Under the pieces are notes generated by a model that made no database searches, was not told where the DNA came from, and was given only the letters and a program-made list of their open reading frames with translations. Below are positions 18,128 to 29,824 of a DNA stretch of 64,000 nt, one piece after another. Positions within the stretch are counted from its first letter, which is position 1, and each line of letters starts with the position of its first letter. The DNA comes from Methylotenera oryzisoli. GTDB taxonomy: Bacteria > Pseudomonadota > Gammaproteobacteria > Burkholderiales > Methylophilaceae. A program made the translations under genes and the position numbers. The DNA is taken from NCBI GenBank assembly GCA_945907735.1, contig CAMDTL010000005.1:44237-108236 (forward strand), written 5' to 3'.

Positions 18128-18922
18128 CTAAACCGCTACCAGCCCCTTAATGGCGGGATGTGGGTCGTAATTTTCTAGCCTAAAGTCTTCAAACTGAAAA
18201 CTGAAAATGTCCGTCACATTGGGGTTTATTTTCATTTGTGGCAAGGTGCGAATCTCACGTGAAAGCTGTTCGTTTACTTGTTCCATGTGGTTGGTATAAA
18301 TGTGCGCATCGCCTAAAGTGTGCACAAAATCGCCCAATTTTAAGCCGCACACTTGCGCCACCATCATGGTTAACAGCGCGTAAGAAGCAATATTAAATGG
18401 CACACCAAGGAATATGTCGGCGCTACGCTGATAAAGCTGGCAGGATAACTTTCCGTCTGCCACATAAAATTGAAAAAACGCGTGACAAGGCGGCAATTTC
18501 ATTTGATCCACATCCGCCACGTTCCAAGCAGATACAATCAAACGGCGCGAATCTGGATTTTTTTTAATCGCATTGACTACTTGGGTAATTTGATCGATTG
18601 ACTCTCCGTTTGGTTTCGGCCAATTACGCCACTGGTAGCCATACACTGGGCCGAGGTTGCCATCTTCATCCGCCCATTCATCCCAAATACGCACGCCGTT
18701 TTCTTTTAAATAGGCGATATTGGTGCTGCCTTGCAAAAACCATAACAACTCGTGAACAATCGATTTTAAATGCACTTTCTTGGTGGTAAGTAGCGGAAAA
18801 CCATCGGCCAAATTAAAGCGCATTTGATAACCGAAAACTGACAGCGTACCCGTGCCTGTGCGGTCTTCTTTCTTGTTGCCATGCGCCAATACATGGCGCA
18901 TTAAATCAGTGTATTGTTTCAT
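18128..18922 (-). CDS. thyA: Thymidylate synthase
   Basis: This 264-residue protein has the same length as E. coli ThyA. It methylates dUMP to dTMP with methylene-tetrahydrofolate. The nucleophile Cys is in [28 protein letters not shown] and [16 protein letters not shown] form the dUMP and folate sites. [18 protein letters not shown] near the N-terminus is conserved. It sits between thrC and folA and is probably co-transcribed with folA. Confidence 0.98.
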   Translation of the reverse strand: MKQYTDLMRHVLAHGNKKEDRTGTGTLSVFGYQMRFNLADGFPLLTTKKVHLKSIVHELLWFLQGSTNIAYLKENGVRIWDEWADEDGNLGPVYGYQWRNWPKPNGESIDQITQVVNAIKKNPDSRRLIVSAWNVADVDQMKLPPCHAFFQFYVADGKLSCQLYQRSADIFLGVPFNIASYALLTMMVAQVCGLKLGDFVHTLGDAHIYTNHMEQVNEQLSREIRTLPQMKINPNVTDIFSFQFEDFRLENYDPHPAIKGLVAV

Positions 18923-18930
18923 GCTAAATT

Positions 18931-20352
18931 TTAAGTATGCTTTACAATGAAGTCTTTTATTTGTGCCACATTCGCATCCATCACGGTAAATTTTTGCGGT
19001 AAATTTTCGATTTCGAACAGGCCTGCAGGCCTTTCTGCTGCTTGCCCTAACGCCTCCACAATTGCATCTTCAAACTTAACTGCTAGCGCAGTTTCCAACA
19101 CTATCATTGGCGTATTTTTTTCACGTTGCTCCAGCGCCACTTTCAAACCATCTGCCGTGTGCGTATCAATCACCACGCCATATTTTTCTTTGGTTTCTCG
19201 AATAGTGGCCATGCGATTAGCGTGATTGCTAGCGCCTGATACAAAGCCATATTCAGCCAATTGTGACATGAGATGTTTAATATCAAACGCGCCGCCATTA
19301 TCGACGCTTGCCCATAGCTCACGCACTTTGGTGGCATCTCGTCCGACCAAGTCGAACACAAAACGCTCAAAATTTGACGCCTTAGAAATATCCATTGATG
19401 GACTGGAAGTATGATAAGTATTGGCCGATCCACGTGGGCGATAGACGCCAGTTTTGAAAAACTCATCCAGTACATCGTTTTCGTTGGTCGCAACGACTAA
19501 TTTATCAATCGGCAAGCCCATCATGCGTGCAATATGGCCTGCGCATACGTTGCCAAAGTTACCGCTAGGCACAGAAAAATCAACTTTCTGCGCGTTATTC
19601 GTGGTTACAGCAAAGTACGCCTTGAAGTAATACACCACTTGCGCGACGATACGACCCCAGTTGATAGAATTGACTGCGCCAATTTTGTATTTGGCCTTGA
19701 AAGTCGCGTCGTTGCTCACCGCTTTCACCATATCTTGGCAATCGTCAAACACGCCATTGACTGCAATGTTGAAAATATTGTCATCTTGCAAACTGAACAT
19801 TTGTGCAGTTTGAAAACGGCTCATTTTTTTGTGCGGTGACAGCATAAACACGCGCACGCCTTTTTTGCCGCGCATCGCATATTCCGCAGCGCTACCCGTG
19901 TCGCCAGAAGTCGCACCGAGAATATTGGTGGTTTCACCTTTTTTGGCTAACACGTATTCAAACAAATTACCTAACAACTGCATGGCCATGTCTTTAAACG
20001 CCAGTGTTGGCCCGTTGGAAAGACTTAACAGATACAAGTTATCTGCTAATTTTAAAATCGGCGCAATGTCGTCTGCATTCTGACTTTTGCGTGCAAATCC
20101 ATACACTTCAGCACGGTAAGTGTTATCGATGATATTTTTTAAATCAACGGCTGGAATATCATCAATTAAACGGCTTAAAATATAGAATGCCAAATCACGA
20201 TAATTCAAGCCGCGCATGGCGGTTAAATCAGCATCGGTAAATTGTGGATAACTTTCAGGCAAATACAAACCGCCATCTGGTGCGAGGCCGCCCAGTAAAA
20301 TTTCGCTAAAACTAAACGCGGGCGATTGCCCGCGGGTACTGATATATCTCAT
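18931..20352 (-). CDS. thrC: Threonine synthase
   Basis: This 473-residue PLP enzyme turns O-phosphohomoserine into threonine. It belongs to the long (E. coli/yeast-type) class: [20 protein letters not shown] at the start, [15 protein letters not shown] with the PLP lysine, then [16 protein letters not shown] for phosphate binding. Its ATG overlaps the hom stop codon by one base (TAATG), so the two enzymes are translationally coupled and act in sequence with homoserine kinase, which is not in this window. Confidence 0.96.
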   Translation of the reverse strand: MRYISTRGQSPAFSFSEILLGGLAPDGGLYLPESYPQFTDADLTAMRGLNYRDLAFYILSRLIDDIPAVDLKNIIDNTYRAEVYGFARKSQNADDIAPILKLADNLYLLSLSNGPTLAFKDMAMQLLGNLFEYVLAKKGETTNILGATSGDTGSAAEYAMRGKKGVRVFMLSPHKKMSRFQTAQMFSLQDDNIFNIAVNGVFDDCQDMVKAVSNDATFKAKYKIGAVNSINWGRIVAQVVYYFKAYFAVTTNNAQKVDFSVPSGNFGNVCAGHIARMMGLPIDKLVVATNENDVLDEFFKTGVYRPRGSANTYHTSSPSMDISKASNFERFVFDLVGRDATKVRELWASVDNGGAFDIKHLMSQLAEYGFVSGASNHANRMATIRETKEKYGVVIDTHTADGLKVALEQREKNTPMIVLETALAVKFEDAIVEALGQAAERPAGLFEIENLPQKFTVMDANVAQIKDFIVKHT

Positions 20353-21665
20353 TAACGACCTAGTTCTTCCATACGAATTTTAACCAGCTTGCCGACAATC
20401 GCAGGCAGCGCCTCAATCTCAGCAATGCCTGCATCCATATTTTTCTCAACCGTGACATGCGTCAAAATCACAATATCGGCTTCACTTTCGTTGTCTGCGG
20501 GCTCTTTTTGTAACATGGCATCGATGGATATATTTTTATCTGCTAGGATCTTGGTCACCCCCGCCAACACGCCAGGTTTGTCGCGCGCGCGAAGGCGCAA
20601 ATAGTAAGCCGAGTTAATTTCTGAAATCGGCAAAACTGGCAAATCAGCAACACTATTGGGCTGGAAGGCCAAGTAAGGCACACGCTGTTCAACCGATGCA
20701 CTACTCAATCGTGCCACATCCATCAAATCGGCCACCACTGCACTGGCAGTAGGCTCTGCGCCCGCACCCGCGCCATAATACAGGGTTGGGCCAACCGCGT
20801 CGCCCTTCACTACCACCGCATTCATCGCGCCATTTACGTTGGCAATTAAACGTTTCTCTGAAATCAAGGTTGGATGCACGCGCAACTCGACACCTTTTTC
20901 GGTGCGTTTAGTAATGCCCAAAAGCTTCACGCGATAGCCAAGCTCTTCAGCATATTGCATATCGGTTTGTTGCAATTTGGTAATGCCCTCGGTGTAGGCC
21001 TGCTCAAACTTCATCGGCATGCCGAACGCAATCGCCGACATAATCGTCAGCTTGTGCGCAGCGTCTATGCCTTCCACATCAAAAGTCGGGTCAGCCTCAG
21101 CGTAGCCCAATCGTTGCGCCTCGCCAATCACGTCTTGATAGGCTAAGCCTTTTTCACGCATTTCGGTGAGGATAAAATTGGTCGTGCCATTGATAATACC
21201 CGCCACCCATTCAATTTTATTGGCGCCTAAACCTTCACGTAGCGCTTTAATAATAGGAATTCCGCCCGCAACCGCCGCTTCAAACGCGACGATGACGCCT
21301 TTAGCTTGCGCAGCCGCAAAAATTTCGTTGCCATGCAAGGCAAGCAGCGCCTTGTTCGCAGTCACTACGTGCTTGCCGTTTTCGATGGCCTTAAGCACCA
21401 ACTGTTTGCTTAAACCGTAGCCGCCAATCAACTCAACTACTACGTCCACATTGGGGTTGCTCACCGTGGCAAATGCGTCATCGGTAATATCCACATTGCC
21501 ACTGGTAACTTTTTTGGCAAGCTCAATATTTTTATCTGCAACTTGCACCACATTAATCGCCACGCCAGTGCGGCGCGTAATTTCAGCCGCGTTGCGCGTT
21601 AAAACCGTGTAGGTGCCGCCGCCAACGGTGCCGATACCCAACAAACCTACGTTAAGTTGCTTCAA
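20352..21665 (-). CDS. hom: Homoserine dehydrogenase
   Basis: This 437-residue monofunctional enzyme reduces aspartate semialdehyde to homoserine. There is an N-terminal Rossmann fold (GLLGIGTVGGGTYTVL, residues 8-23), then the catalytic domain (VAGIINGTTNFILTEMRE; GYAEADPTFDVEGIDAAHK), then a C-terminal ACT domain from about residue 350 (YYLRLRARDKPGVLAGVT) for threonine feedback control. There is a 4-nt overlap with alaA upstream and a 1-nt overlap with thrC downstream. The order alaA-hom-thrC is conserved in beta-proteobacteria. Confidence 0.97.
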   Translation of the reverse strand: MKQLNVGLLGIGTVGGGTYTVLTRNAAEITRRTGVAINVVQVADKNIELAKKVTSGNVDITDDAFATVSNPNVDVVVELIGGYGLSKQLVLKAIENGKHVVTANKALLALHGNEIFAAAQAKGVIVAFEAAVAGGIPIIKALREGLGANKIEWVAGIINGTTNFILTEMREKGLAYQDVIGEAQRLGYAEADPTFDVEGIDAAHKLTIMSAIAFGMPMKFEQAYTEGITKLQQTDMQYAEELGYRVKLLGITKRTEKGVELRVHPTLISEKRLIANVNGAMNAVVVKGDAVGPTLYYGAGAGAEPTASAVVADLMDVARLSSASVEQRVPYLAFQPNSVADLPVLPISEINSAYYLRLRARDKPGVLAGVTKILADKNISIDAMLQKEPADNESEADIVILTHVTVEKNMDAGIAEIEALPAIVGKLVKIRMEELGR

Positions 21666-22918
21666 ACTTTCGCTCCATGCTTTTTTCTATAATGTTCTAA
21701 AAATCTAGCGATACGCTTCATCGCCTCGGTCAAGTCGTCCACATTCGGTAAAAACACCACGCGGAAATGATCAGGCGTTTTCCAATTAAAGCCAGTGCCT
21801 TGCACCAACAACACTTTTTCCTCAAGCAATAAATCTGAAATAAATTGCTGGTCATCCGCTATTGGATAAAGTTCTGGATCAAGCTTGGGGAACAAATACA
21901 TGGCCGCTTTTGGCTTGACACAAGTCACCCCAGGAATCGCCGTGAGCATGGCATAAGCCAAATCACGCTGTTTGCATAATCTGCCCGTAGGTGCGACTAA
22001 ATCCTCAATACTTTGATAGCCGCCCAACGCAGTTTGTATCGCCAATTGGCCTGGTACATTGGCACATAAACGCATGCTGGCCAACATATTCAAGCCTTCA
22101 ATATAATCGGCTGCGTGGTCTTTTTCGCCAGAAACCACCAGCCAGCCAGCTCGGTAGCCACAAGTGCGGTAGTTTTTTGATAGTCCGTTAAACGTCACAA
22201 ACAGCACATCATCAGCCAGCGAGGCGATTGACGTATGCACATTTTCGTCATACAGCACTTTATCGTAAATCTCATCGGCAAAAATTACCAAATCATGGTG
22301 GCGTGCAATATCGATAATGCCTTTTAAAATCTCGGGCGGATAAAGCGCGCCCGTTGGGTTATTCGGGTTAATCACCACAATGCCGCGTGTATTGGCGGTA
22401 ATTTTTGCTTCAATATCTTTTAAATCGGGTAGCCAGCCAGTCGCTTCATCGCATACATAATGTCGTGCAGTGCCGCCAGCCAACGTCACTGCGGCTGTCC
22501 ACAGTGGGTAATCTGGCATCGGCACCAGCACTTGGTCACCATTGTTCACCAAGGCTTGCATCGCCATCACAATCAGCTCGGATACGCCATTGCCGATGAT
22601 AATGTCATCCACCGTGACGCCTTTTATGTGTTTGGCTTGTGTGGAGTGCATGATGGCCTTACGCGGCGCAAACAGGCCTTTGCTATCGGTATAGCCGCCT
22701 GCATTGCCCATATTGCGAATCACATCTTGCATGATTTCTTCTGGCACTTCAAAGCCAAACGAGGCAGGGTTGCCGATATTCAGTTTAATAATGCGCTGAC
22801 CTTCATCTTCCATTTGACGCGCGCGCTGCAGCACTGGACCACGAATATCGTAGCAAACATTGGCAAGTTTATTTGACTTGGCGAGACGTTTTATTTCTGG
22901 TTTTTTGGGCGGAGTCAT
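21662..22918 (-). CDS. alaA: Alanine-synthesising glutamate-pyruvate aminotransferase (AlaA-like)
   Basis: This 418-residue fold-type I aminotransferase matches the AlaA/YfbQ group, which makes alanine from pyruvate and glutamate. Seen: IKLNIGNPASFGFEVPEE, PNNPTGALYPPEIL, DEIYDKVLYD and the PLP lysine in FNGLSKNYRTCGYRAGW. It is the first gene of an operon with hom and thrC (4-nt overlap with hom). That context fits the conserved beta-proteobacterial cluster, in which the gene is often labelled only 'aminotransferase', so a role in the aspartate family cannot be excluded. Confidence 0.85.
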   Translation of the reverse strand: MTPPKKPEIKRLAKSNKLANVCYDIRGPVLQRARQMEDEGQRIIKLNIGNPASFGFEVPEEIMQDVIRNMGNAGGYTDSKGLFAPRKAIMHSTQAKHIKGVTVDDIIIGNGVSELIVMAMQALVNNGDQVLVPMPDYPLWTAAVTLAGGTARHYVCDEATGWLPDLKDIEAKITANTRGIVVINPNNPTGALYPPEILKGIIDIARHHDLVIFADEIYDKVLYDENVHTSIASLADDVLFVTFNGLSKNYRTCGYRAGWLVVSGEKDHAADYIEGLNMLASMRLCANVPGQLAIQTALGGYQSIEDLVAPTGRLCKQRDLAYAMLTAIPGVTCVKPKAAMYLFPKLDPELYPIADDQQFISDLLLEEKVLLVQGTGFNWKTPDHFRVVFLPNVDDLTEAMKRIARFLEHYRKKHGAKV

Positions 22919-22980
22919 AAGACGCTAGTTTACCTTAGAATAGGGTTCTCGTTCAATGAAGAGCGCGCTAAAATGGCGGC

Positions 22981-23349
22981 ATGCAATTACATTTAACTAC
23001 CGCAGAAAATAATCACTTAATCACTGGCTATGGGCAAAGTTTTATAGAAATTAATAAACAGCGCTATGCGAAAAATTTGATTGTGATGGCAGATAAGCTC
23101 ATACTCGATTGGCCTGCAACAGATTTTGCAAGTTTGGCAGAAGCGCATTTTGAACAATTAACTCAATTAAGGCCAGAAGTGGTGTTATTGGGCACAAGCG
23201 GAAAACACCAATTTTTGCACCCGAAAATATATCAACGCCTCACTGCACAAGGCATTCCGCTAGAATGCATGACCACTGCCGCGGCGTGCAGAACCTATAA
23301 CATTTTAATGAGTGAAGGCCGCAGTGTGGCGGCCGCGTTATTGATTTAG
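22981..23349 (+). CDS. Mth938-like domain protein
   Basis: This 122-residue protein of the Mth938/xcc1710 family (related to mitochondrial complex I assembly factor NDUFAF3) has the conserved core PEVVLLGTSGKHQFLHPKIY followed by PLECMTTAAACRTYNIL and a final EGRSVAAALL. It has no signal peptide. Molecular function is not established for the bacterial members. It is divergent from alaA with 62 bp between starts and convergent with the DUF1439 gene. Confidence 0.85.
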   Translation: MQLHLTTAENNHLITGYGQSFIEINKQRYAKNLIVMADKLILDWPATDFASLAEAHFEQLTQLRPEVVLLGTSGKHQFLHPKIYQRLTAQGIPLECMTTAAACRTYNILMSEGRSVAAALLI

Positions 23350-23350
23350 G

Positions 23351-23415
23351 CATGTCATGCAGACCGCATGGATATTCGCTTTCAAACCTGCCCTCGAGCG
23401 TTTTAATCGGGCATC
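23351..23415 (+). repeat. Interspersed hairpin element, copy C
   Basis: GCATGGATATTCGCTTTC, AAACCTGC and CCCTCGA-GCGTTTTAA-TCGGG form a stem of five pairs with one bulged T. The first 30 bases nearly repeat copy A at 13031-13060. It lies between two convergent genes. Confidence 0.65.
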
Positions 23416-23423
23416 TATTTTAA

Positions 23424-23984
23424 TTATTTTGCAGGCGTTAGCGTTAACTGCAAACCATTGTCCATTACCAGCATATTTTTTGGCACATAAGTGGTGCCGC
23501 CAAATTTCAGATCTTCTGGCTTCACGGTATAAAGCGTCAAGCCATCCAACATTTCACTACCCACGGTTTTGGCCATGGCATTCAATAAATCGTTATATTT
23601 TCCGCTTGCACCATCCAAATTAAAGTTTTCAATTTTCGGTTCATTTAAAACGACAGTATTCGTCGCGGCATCGAAGCGAAATTTGCCAGAAATACCCAAC
23701 TTACCAGCCAAGCTTTGGTCGAACAACTCGCTCGAAAGTTTGGTGTCCATAGTCGTCGTCATGCGACCAGTGGTTTTATCAAAAGTGACGACCGAGTTGG
23801 ATAAATTGACATTGAATACTTTGAGTAGCGAGATAGGCCGCGCTAATTTCTCATTGAGCTTTTGCGCGATTTGGTCACCCGTCACATTCATCGTGCGCTC
23901 ACCACCCATAGTCGCACAGCCTGAAAGTGTTAATAAAATCAACGGGATGGATAGTTTTAATTTCACTTTCACAAACCTTGCCAA
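23424..23984 (-). CDS. DUF1439 lipoprotein (YceB-like)
   Basis: This 186-residue envelope lipoprotein has a lipobox at LTLSGC (cysteine near residue 23) after a lysine-rich N-terminus and a hydrophobic stretch. The mature part has the DUF1439 pattern, with ISLLKVFNVNLSNSVVTF and MLDGLTLYTV. Homologues are outer-membrane lipoproteins of unknown function. The ATG is not ideally spaced from the AAGG ribosome site. In-frame GTG codons at residues 5 and 7 (VKVKLKLSIPL) are better placed, and either gives a normal signal peptide. Confidence 0.82.
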   Translation of the reverse strand: MARFVKVKLKLSIPLILLTLSGCATMGGERTMNVTGDQIAQKLNEKLARPISLLKVFNVNLSNSVVTFDKTTGRMTTTMDTKLSSELFDQSLAGKLGISGKFRFDAATNTVVLNEPKIENFNLDGASGKYNDLLNAMAKTVGSEMLDGLTLYTVKPEDLKFGGTTYVPKNMLVMDNGLQLTLTPAK

Positions 23985-24012
23985 ATGTTATTTTTACTCC
24001 TAAAATCCACAT

Positions 24013-24124
24013 CGTCATTCCCGCATAGGCGGGAATCCAGACAACCCACATGCCTAGCTTGATTGTAATTTGTAAATACTTTTAGTGCCGACTAGCCTAG
24101 ATTCCCGCCTATGCGGGAATGACG
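24013..24124. repeat. MITE-like element with 25-bp perfect terminal inverted repeats
   Basis: The 112-bp unit starts CGTCATTCCCGCATAGGCGG and ends with the exact reverse complement of its first 25 bases. Each end is itself a small palindrome (CCCGC...GCGGG). The centre, about 62 bp, is AT-rich and codes for nothing. A solo copy of the end motif is at 30397-30424. Such 'CGTCATTCCCGC' elements are widespread in proteobacterial intergenic regions. This one lies in the gap between the starts of the DUF1439 gene and the end of fabB. Confidence 0.85.
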
Positions 24125-24167
24125 GAGTTGATAAAATTCCATAATATTATTAATTAATTAACGCGTC

Positions 24168-25394
24168 TTACAGGTTTTTAGTGGATAGTGTAAGCGTCGC
24201 GTTAGTACCGCCAAAGCCAAAACTGTTGGATAACGCGGTTTCGATTTTCACGCGATCAATGCGCTTGGTGGCAATCGGCAAGCCCTCGGCTGCAGGGTCT
24301 AAGGTCTCAATATTGGCAGAAGCTGCGATGAAACTATTCTCCATCATAATCAAGGTATAAATCGCCTCATTCACGCCCGCCGCGCCCAGCGCGTGACCAG
24401 AGAGCGATTTGGTTGAGGCGATAGCTGGCAACTTGCCATAAGCGCCGCCTGCAAACACATTGCGAATTGCCTCTAATTCTTTGGTGTCACCAACAGGCGT
24501 AGATGTCCCGTGCGTGTTGATGTAATCCACATGATCGACACCTTCCAAAGCCAGCTTCATGCAGCGCTCTGCGCCTTCGCCGCTTGGGGCGACCATGTCA
24601 TAGCCATCTGAGGTTGCACCGTAACCCACTACCTCGGCATATATTTTTGCACCACGTTTTTTGGCGTGTTCATATTCCTCCAACACTACAATGCCACCAC
24701 CGCCAGAAATCACGAATCCATCGCGGTCTGCATCATAAGTACGACTGGCCTTCTCAGGCGTATCGTTATATTTGCTACTGAGTGCGCCCATGGCGTCGAA
24801 CAGCAAACTCATTGTCCAGTGCTCTTCTTCGCCACCACCTGCAAAAATAATGTCCTGCTTGCCCATTTGAATTTGCTCAACCCCATTGCCAATACAATGC
24901 GCGCTGGTAGAACAGGCTGAGCTGATGGAATAATTAATCCCTTTAATTTCCGCGCCCGTTGCTAGACAAGCCACAATGCCGTTAGACATGGTTTTGGTCA
25001 CCATATAAGGCCCTACCCGCTTAGCGCCTTTTTCTCGGAATGTATCAGTGGCCTCCAGCATGCTTTCTGTGGAAGTGCCGCCAGCACCCACTATCATGCC
25101 AGTGCGAATATTCGAGACTAAGTCATGTGGCAATTTTGCATCAGCAATCGCTTCTTGCAAGGCCACCCAACTATAAGCGTGGCCTTTAGCCATAAAGCGC
25201 ATCAGTTTGCGATCGATTAAGCCATCCAAGTCTAATTTTACATTACCCGCCACATGCGAGCGAAAGCCGCGCTCTGCATATTCTGGCTGAAAGTTAATAC
25301 CAGAGCGGCCTGCGAACAAGCTATCTTTCACTTCTTCTTTATTATTGCCTAGGCTAGAAACAATGCCCAAACCCGTAATCACCACACGTCTCAT
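24168..25394 (-). CDS. fabB: 3-oxoacyl-ACP synthase I
   Basis: This 408-residue condensing enzyme elongates acyl chains in fatty acid synthesis and, paired with FabA, preserves the cis double bond of unsaturated fatty acids. The nucleophile Cys is in [16 protein letters not shown]. The two active-site histidines are in [12 protein letters not shown] and [12 protein letters not shown]. The C-terminal [13 protein letters not shown] is typical. The ATG at 25394 was chosen over a TTG five codons upstream because GGAG lies nine bases ahead and the family begins [10 protein letters not shown]. It is nine bases-plus downstream of fabA in one operon. Confidence 0.95.
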   Translation of the reverse strand: MRRVVITGLGIVSSLGNNKEEVKDSLFAGRSGINFQPEYAERGFRSHVAGNVKLDLDGLIDRKLMRFMAKGHAYSWVALQEAIADAKLPHDLVSNIRTGMIVGAGGTSTESMLEATDTFREKGAKRVGPYMVTKTMSNGIVACLATGAEIKGINYSISSACSTSAHCIGNGVEQIQMGKQDIIFAGGGEEEHWTMSLLFDAMGALSSKYNDTPEKASRTYDADRDGFVISGGGGIVVLEEYEHAKKRGAKIYAEVVGYGATSDGYDMVAPSGEGAERCMKLALEGVDHVDYINTHGTSTPVGDTKELEAIRNVFAGGAYGKLPAIASTKSLSGHALGAAGVNEAIYTLIMMENSFIAASANIETLDPAAEGLPIATKRIDRVKIETALSNSFGFGGTNATLTLSTKNL

Positions 25395-25418
25395 TATGTG
25401 ATTCTCCAAATTTTATTC

Positions 25419-25934
25419 TTAGAAATTATCTGTGCGCATAAACAACCCGACGCGCAAATCATTGGCTGCGTAAATCTCGCGGCCATCCAAACTCATGGTG
25501 GCATCGGCGATTCCCATCACCAGTTTACGCATAATCACACGTTTTAAATCAATGGTATAGGTCGCCATTTTAGCTGTTGGCAATACTTGCCCGCTAAATT
25601 TTACCTCGCCCGCACCTAGCGCACGGCCACGGCCAGGGCCACCTGCCCAGCCTAAATAAAAACCTATCAATTGCCACATCGCATCCAGCCCCAAACAGCC
25701 CGGCATCACTGGGTCACCAGTAAAATGGCAGTCAAAAAACCACAAATCTGGCGTTATATCTAGCTCGGCGATAATTTGTCCATTACCGTATTTTCCACCT
25801 TCTGCAGTAATAGAAACAATGCGGTCAAACATCAACATGGGCGGCAATGGCAACTGCGCATTACCCACACCGAACATCCCGCCACGCGCGCATGTCAACA
25901 ATTCCTCTTTGCTAAAACTATTTTGTTTTGTCAT
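25419..25934 (-). CDS. fabA: 3-hydroxydecanoyl-ACP dehydratase/isomerase
   Basis: This 171-residue enzyme dehydrates 3-hydroxydecanoyl-ACP and isomerises trans-2 to cis-3-decenoyl-ACP, the branch point to unsaturated fatty acids. The active-site His is in [20 protein letters not shown] and the Asp in [27 protein letters not shown] is conserved. The ATG at 25934 is preferred to an in-frame TTG six codons earlier. The fabA-fabB pairing is the classic anaerobic unsaturated fatty acid pathway. Confidence 0.96.
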   Translation of the reverse strand: MTKQNSFSKEELLTCARGGMFGVGNAQLPLPPMLMFDRIVSITAEGGKYGNGQIIAELDITPDLWFFDCHFTGDPVMPGCLGLDAMWQLIGFYLGWAGGPGRGRALGAGEVKFSGQVLPTAKMATYTIDLKRVIMRKLVMGIADATMSLDGREIYAANDLRVGLFMRTDNF

Positions 25935-26205
25935 TATGTTTCTATGATTCAATTAATATTAGTGCTATTTTCGCTGGAAAATCAATTTAACGAAAGCGCT
26001 ATCTATAAACAATTTTTAGCGCAAGCAATGAAAACCAAAAAAACTCGAATAATTTTACACTCTATTTGCCGCTAAAAACACAAGGGCACATGCTCTGTAG
26101 ACAAATGGCGTCCGCACAATTCAACACCAACAATCTCCAACCTGTGCTGCCATAAAAGCATCGATTCATCTGCACTTGCGTTGCGCATGCTGGTAAAATG
26201 TGTGC

Positions 26206-27700
<1,495 letters not shown>

Positions 27701-27701
<1 letters not shown>

Positions 27702-28624
27702 TGCATTATCCTCGCCTTGCAGAAGAGCTTCACACCATCCGCGATTGGCTACGCTTCACGGTTAGCCAATTTGAAGCATCGGACATTTTTTTTGGTCACG
27801 GCACAGACAATAGCTACGACGAAGCGGTATGGCTGGTAATGAGTGCGTTGCACTTACCGCACGATACGCTGCATAATTTTTTAGATGCAGTGATTACCGA
27901 AACCGAGCGCAAGCACCTTGCGCACCTAGTCGAGCAACGCATTACCAAGCGCACACCTACAGCATATTTATTACGCGAGGCATGGTTGCGCGGCTTTAAG
28001 TTTTATGTAGATGAGCGCGTCATCGTACCGCGTAGTTTTATTGCAGAGCTGCTGGACTTTAACGAAGAAGGCGAGCATGGTTTACAGCCATGGATTGAGC
28101 ATCCTGAGCTCATTAATTCTGCCGTGGATATTTGTACTGGCAGTGGCTGCTTAGGTATTTTGCTGGCCAACGCCTTCCCTGATGCCGCCATTGATGTGGT
28201 AGATATTTCAGCCGATGCGATTGCGGTATGCAACATCAACATTGCCAATTACGGCTTGCAAGCGCAGATTACTGCTATCCAGTCCGATATGTTTGCTGCA
28301 TTAACAGGCAAAAAATATGATTTGATTATCTCCAATCCGCCTTACGTGGATGCTCCAAGCATGGCGACGCTACCAGTGGAATACCGCAACGAGCCGCAAA
28401 TTGCCTTAGGGAGTGGCGATGCAGGTTTAGACCACACCCACACTATTTTGCGTGAAGCAGCAGAACACTTGAATGATGATGGTATCCTAGTCGTGGAAAT
28501 TGGCCATAATCGCGATGCCCTATTAGCAGCTTACCCCAATTTACCATTTACTTGGCTGGAGGTAACATCGGGCAGTCAGTTTGTATTTTTGCTCACTAAA
28601 GAGCAATTAACTCAAAAAAAATAA
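27701..28624 (+). CDS. prmB: Ribosomal protein L3 glutamine N5-methyltransferase
   Basis: This 307-residue SAM-dependent methyltransferase modifies a glutamine of ribosomal protein uL3. The SAM site is DICTGSGCLGILLANAF and the catalytic NPPY is in LIISNPPYVDAP. The N-terminal helical domain (TIRDWLRFTVSQFEASDIFFGHG) and PTAYLLREAWLRGFKFYVDE are PrmB-like rather than HemK/PrmC-like. It is translationally linked to dapE and ends just before convergent rluB. Confidence 0.93.
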
Positions 28625-28632
28625 TTAGCTAT

Positions 28633-29769
28633 TTAGCCTCTGCCGCGATTTCTATCGCTTTTATGCTGCATCTTGGCTGCTGCCAAATCACTGGTCTGCC
28701 GAATACGCCGATTTTCAGATTTTCTAGCTACTGGTTTTTTGGCTGCTGGATTGCGGGTAGCATCTGTTTTACCGCGATATTGTTTATTCTCGCCTGCGCT
28801 AGATTCGCGCTGTCTTCTATTCGCGGGGTCTCTATCTAAGGCACTTACTCTTTGCTTGCGCACTTTTGGCACAAATACAGCAGTCGCTTTATCTTTCTCA
28901 CGCTGATTCAGCTGCCTTAGCGGTGTTTTAGGCACTTCTAAACCTGCCCATTCCAGCAAATCCACCACTTGTTTTTGTTCGAGCTTCAGCATGGTGCCGC
29001 GCTTGACGCGTGGCGGCAAATTGACAGGACCAAACCGCACGCGCATGAGGCGGCTCACTGGCAACTGAAACGCCTCAAACAAGCGCCGCACTTCGCGATT
29101 TCTACCTTCGCGAATAATCACTTGATACCAATGATTAGCGCCCTCACCACCCTGCGGGCTAATGCTGTCAAAACTGGCTGGACCGTCCTCCAGCTCTATG
29201 CCTTGCGTCAGGGTCAGCATTTGGCCTTCGGTCAGTTCGCCAAAAATACGCACTGCGTATTCGCGCTCTACCTCATAGCGTGGATGCATAAAACGGTTGG
29301 CCAATTCACCAGAGTTGGTAAAAATCAGTAAACCGCTAGTGTTTATATCTAGTCGCCCAATCGCAATCCATTTGCCTTGCTTAATGCGTGGCAGCTTATC
29401 AAATACGCTAGCGCGGCCTTCTGGGTCGTCTTGACTAACAATCTCACCTTCAGGTTTATGGTAAATCAGCACTTGCGGTAACTCGGGCTCAAAATTCAAT
29501 TTAAGCGGACGGCTATCCACGCGCACCACATCGTATTGCGTCACGCCTGCACCCACTTTTGCCGTTTCGCCATTAATGGTAACGCGACCACTGGCAATCA
29601 TTTCCTCCATATCGCGGCGCGAGCCCATGCCTTGCATCGCTAGTAATTTATGCAAGCGTTGCGTGGGTTCTGGTGGCGCGTTTTCGTCAACTTCCAACTT
29701 GGTGAAGTTGGTTTTTGGACGGCGTGGAATTGCTTGTGGATCGCGTTGCTGTTTGAATGGACGTGCCAT
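28633..29769 (-). CDS. rluB: 23S rRNA pseudouridine synthase (RluB/RsuA family)
   Basis: This 378-residue protein has an S4 RNA-binding domain at about residues 40-90 (RLHKLLAMQGMGSRRDMEEM) and a pseudouridine synthase domain with the catalytic Asp in GRLDINTSGLLIFTNSGELA and the NREVRRLFEAF signature. In E. coli RluB modifies U2605 of 23S rRNA. The last 90 residues are a very basic, low-complexity tail rich in Lys, Arg and Gln, usual for this subgroup and likely RNA-contacting. It is downstream of scpA-scpB, the conserved order. Confidence 0.93.
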   Translation of the reverse strand: MARPFKQQRDPQAIPRRPKTNFTKLEVDENAPPEPTQRLHKLLAMQGMGSRRDMEEMIASGRVTINGETAKVGAGVTQYDVVRVDSRPLKLNFEPELPQVLIYHKPEGEIVSQDDPEGRASVFDKLPRIKQGKWIAIGRLDINTSGLLIFTNSGELANRFMHPRYEVEREYAVRIFGELTEGQMLTLTQGIELEDGPASFDSISPQGGEGANHWYQVIIREGRNREVRRLFEAFQLPVSRLMRVRFGPVNLPPRVKRGTMLKLEQKQVVDLLEWAGLEVPKTPLRQLNQREKDKATAVFVPKVRKQRVSALDRDPANRRQRESSAGENKQYRGKTDATRNPAAKKPVARKSENRRIRQTSDLAAAKMQHKSDRNRGRG

Positions 29770-29824
29770 GAATTAAGCTTCTAAATTCTAAAGCAATGAT
29801 TTTACAGCAGTTAAGCCTAATCGC

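Noticed and set aside
19017..19034. GCCTGCAGGC palindromes (also near 11326, 12405, 40470) as DNA uptake sequences
   Set aside because: Copies are few, flanks differ and several lie at normal codons of conserved genes. comEC is present, but no over-represented 10-12-mer can be shown by eye.
25944..26075. 43-codon frame [10 protein letters not shown] between fabA and the ArsC-like gene
   Set aside because: No ribosome site, no recognisable domain and composition like non-coding AT-rich DNA.
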